Both the position numbers and the translations under genes were made by a program. Of a stretch of DNA of 64,000 bases, positions 63,486-64,000 are shown piece by piece. This DNA comes from Anaerocolumna aminovalerica (GTDB lineage Bacteria; Bacillota; Clostridia; Lachnospirales; Lachnospiraceae), in the NCBI RefSeq assembly GCF_900115365.1, contig NZ_FOWD01000003.1, forward strand, positions 124,001 to 188,000. Reading direction: 5' to 3'. The notes beneath the pieces were generated by a model that ran no database searches, was not told the origin of the DNA, and saw only the letters and a program-made list of their open reading frames with translations. Position 1 is the stretch's first letter, and every line of letters starts with the position of its first letter.

Positions 63486-64000
63486 TTAATTTTTATCTCT
63501 ATAATAATTGATTAAACATCCACTTTGAATAATATCTCTTTCGTCTTCTGTTAATTCGCCTAAACTCAAAGTAAATTCCTTCATATCTTTGTCTACAACA
63601 TAAGCTTTTATTTCAGAAGCCTTTTCAGCTACTGCCTTTTTAATATCCTTGATATAAATATAATCTCCATTGTCAAAAGGTATCTCTTCTTTTAATAAGA
63701 AGGGAAGCATACCCCAGTTAATAAGATTAGAACGGTATCTTTTCGTAGCATATTCTTTTGCTATATTAGCTAGTCCACCCAGAACCTTCTGACAGCTTGC
63801 TGCCTGTTCTCTAGCAGAACCGTCGCCTGGTTTTACAGCATAGATTACACTTCCGATTTCTGTTAGCTTAGGATCTACTGAGAATTTTTCATTTATTTTT
63901 TCAAAGATTCTTTCTACTTCCTTATTAGCAGCATAGATATCTTCTCCTGCAATTCTTGCTTTCTCTGCTTTTTGAATCTCTTTTGCACGTCCCACATAAG
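63486..64000 (-). CDS. Aconitate hydratase, C-terminal part (5' end outside window)
   Basis: At least 171 codons of the swivel (domain 4) of an aconitase-family enzyme. The frame is open to the edge. Signatures are KPGDGSAREQAA (contains the SAREQAA-type substrate loop with catalytic arginine), ANIAKEYATKRYRSNLINWGMLPF and IYIKDIKKA. It isomerises citrate and isocitrate using a 4Fe-4S cluster carried by the missing N-terminal domains. The N-terminal GTG seen in the window is internal (preceded by in-frame Tyr), not the true start. Confidence 0.92.
   Translation of the reverse strand, partial: YVGRAKEIQKAEKARIAGEDIYAANKEVERIFEKINEKFSVDPKLTEIGSVIYAVKPGDGSAREQAASCQKVLGGLANIAKEYATKRYRSNLINWGMLPFLLKEEIPFDNGDYIYIKDIKKAVAEKASEIKAYVVDKDMKEFTLSLGELTEDERDIIQSGCLINYYRDKN

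Overview
The window is low-GC, single-copy-gene-rich bacterial chromosome. Gene order (ylxM-ffh-rpsP-khpA-rimM-trmD-rplS-lepB-rbgA-lepB-rnhB-flhB'-yraN; plsX-acpP-rnc-smc-ftsY; ispH-rpsA; gpsA-plsY-der-DUF512), AGGAGG-type ribosome binding sites, a GAAC-N4-GTTC SOS box, a GerMN spore-germination lipoprotein and a Na+-pumping decarboxylase operon all point to a Clostridia member, most likely Lachnospiraceae. That placement is inference; no species can be named from the sequence alone. Nearly all genes lie on the minus strand. No tRNA, rRNA, CRISPR array, insertion sequence or prophage was found.

Layout. 1-6.4 kb: a minus-strand catabolic operon (two ABC sugar permeases, a zinc-less MDR dehydrogenase, an NAD-type epimerase, a DapA-like aldolase, two Gfo/Idh/MocA oxidoreductases, the last cut by the window edge), facing a divergent AraC regulator. 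7.6-10.1 kb: an accessory patch with a small membrane protein, an acetyltransferase, a truncated acetyltransferase remnant, a DUF5131 radical-SAM-like gene and another short remnant. 10.2-13.2 kb: plus-strand two-component system and lipoprotein. 13.4-20.9 kb: gpsA, plsY, der, DUF512, DUF4180, pgeF, yraN and a stand-alone FlhB C-terminal domain. 21-28.6 kb: ribosome-biogenesis, secretion and SRP cluster. 28.8-31 kb: acetyltransferases and an rRNA methylase. 31.3-36.3 kb: a five-gene Na+-translocating decarboxylase/transcarboxylase operon. 36.5-38.5 kb: recA-recX. 38.9-41.5 kb: a small protein, VanW and threonine deaminase. 41.5-48.3 kb: ftsY, smc, rnc, acpP, plsX. 48.5-54.1 kb: a Cys-rich protein, CheR, rpsA, ispH, cmk and a flavoprotein. 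54.4-64 kb: GerMN lipoprotein, cinA, pgsA, rimO, two unrecognised proteins, folD and a partial aconitase.

The most unusual signal is between the genes. Several leaders share modular RNA-like elements. One family (before der, ispH, DUF4180, and in altered form before DUF512 and pgeF) has a GGTTGAAA...TTTCAACC hairpin, an ATTTGTGC-type second hairpin, and a GAAAGGAGC ribosome-binding module; before der the second hairpin competes with a CTCC:GGAG pairing that would hide the ribosome binding site. A second family (before the MDR dehydrogenase, pgeF and the 59.1-kb gene) carries a small GGYG...CRCC hairpin followed by GGAATYGAGG exactly 5 nt before ATG, with one compensatory base-pair change. The rnc leader contains a 20-bp helix whose two non-Watson-Crick positions are G.U pairs on the transcribed strand only, a good candidate for RNase III self-regulation. 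The recA-recX and rimO-pgsA gaps also hold large structured elements.

Where start codons were moved from the longest open frame, the choice rests on ribosome binding site spacing and is stated per gene.
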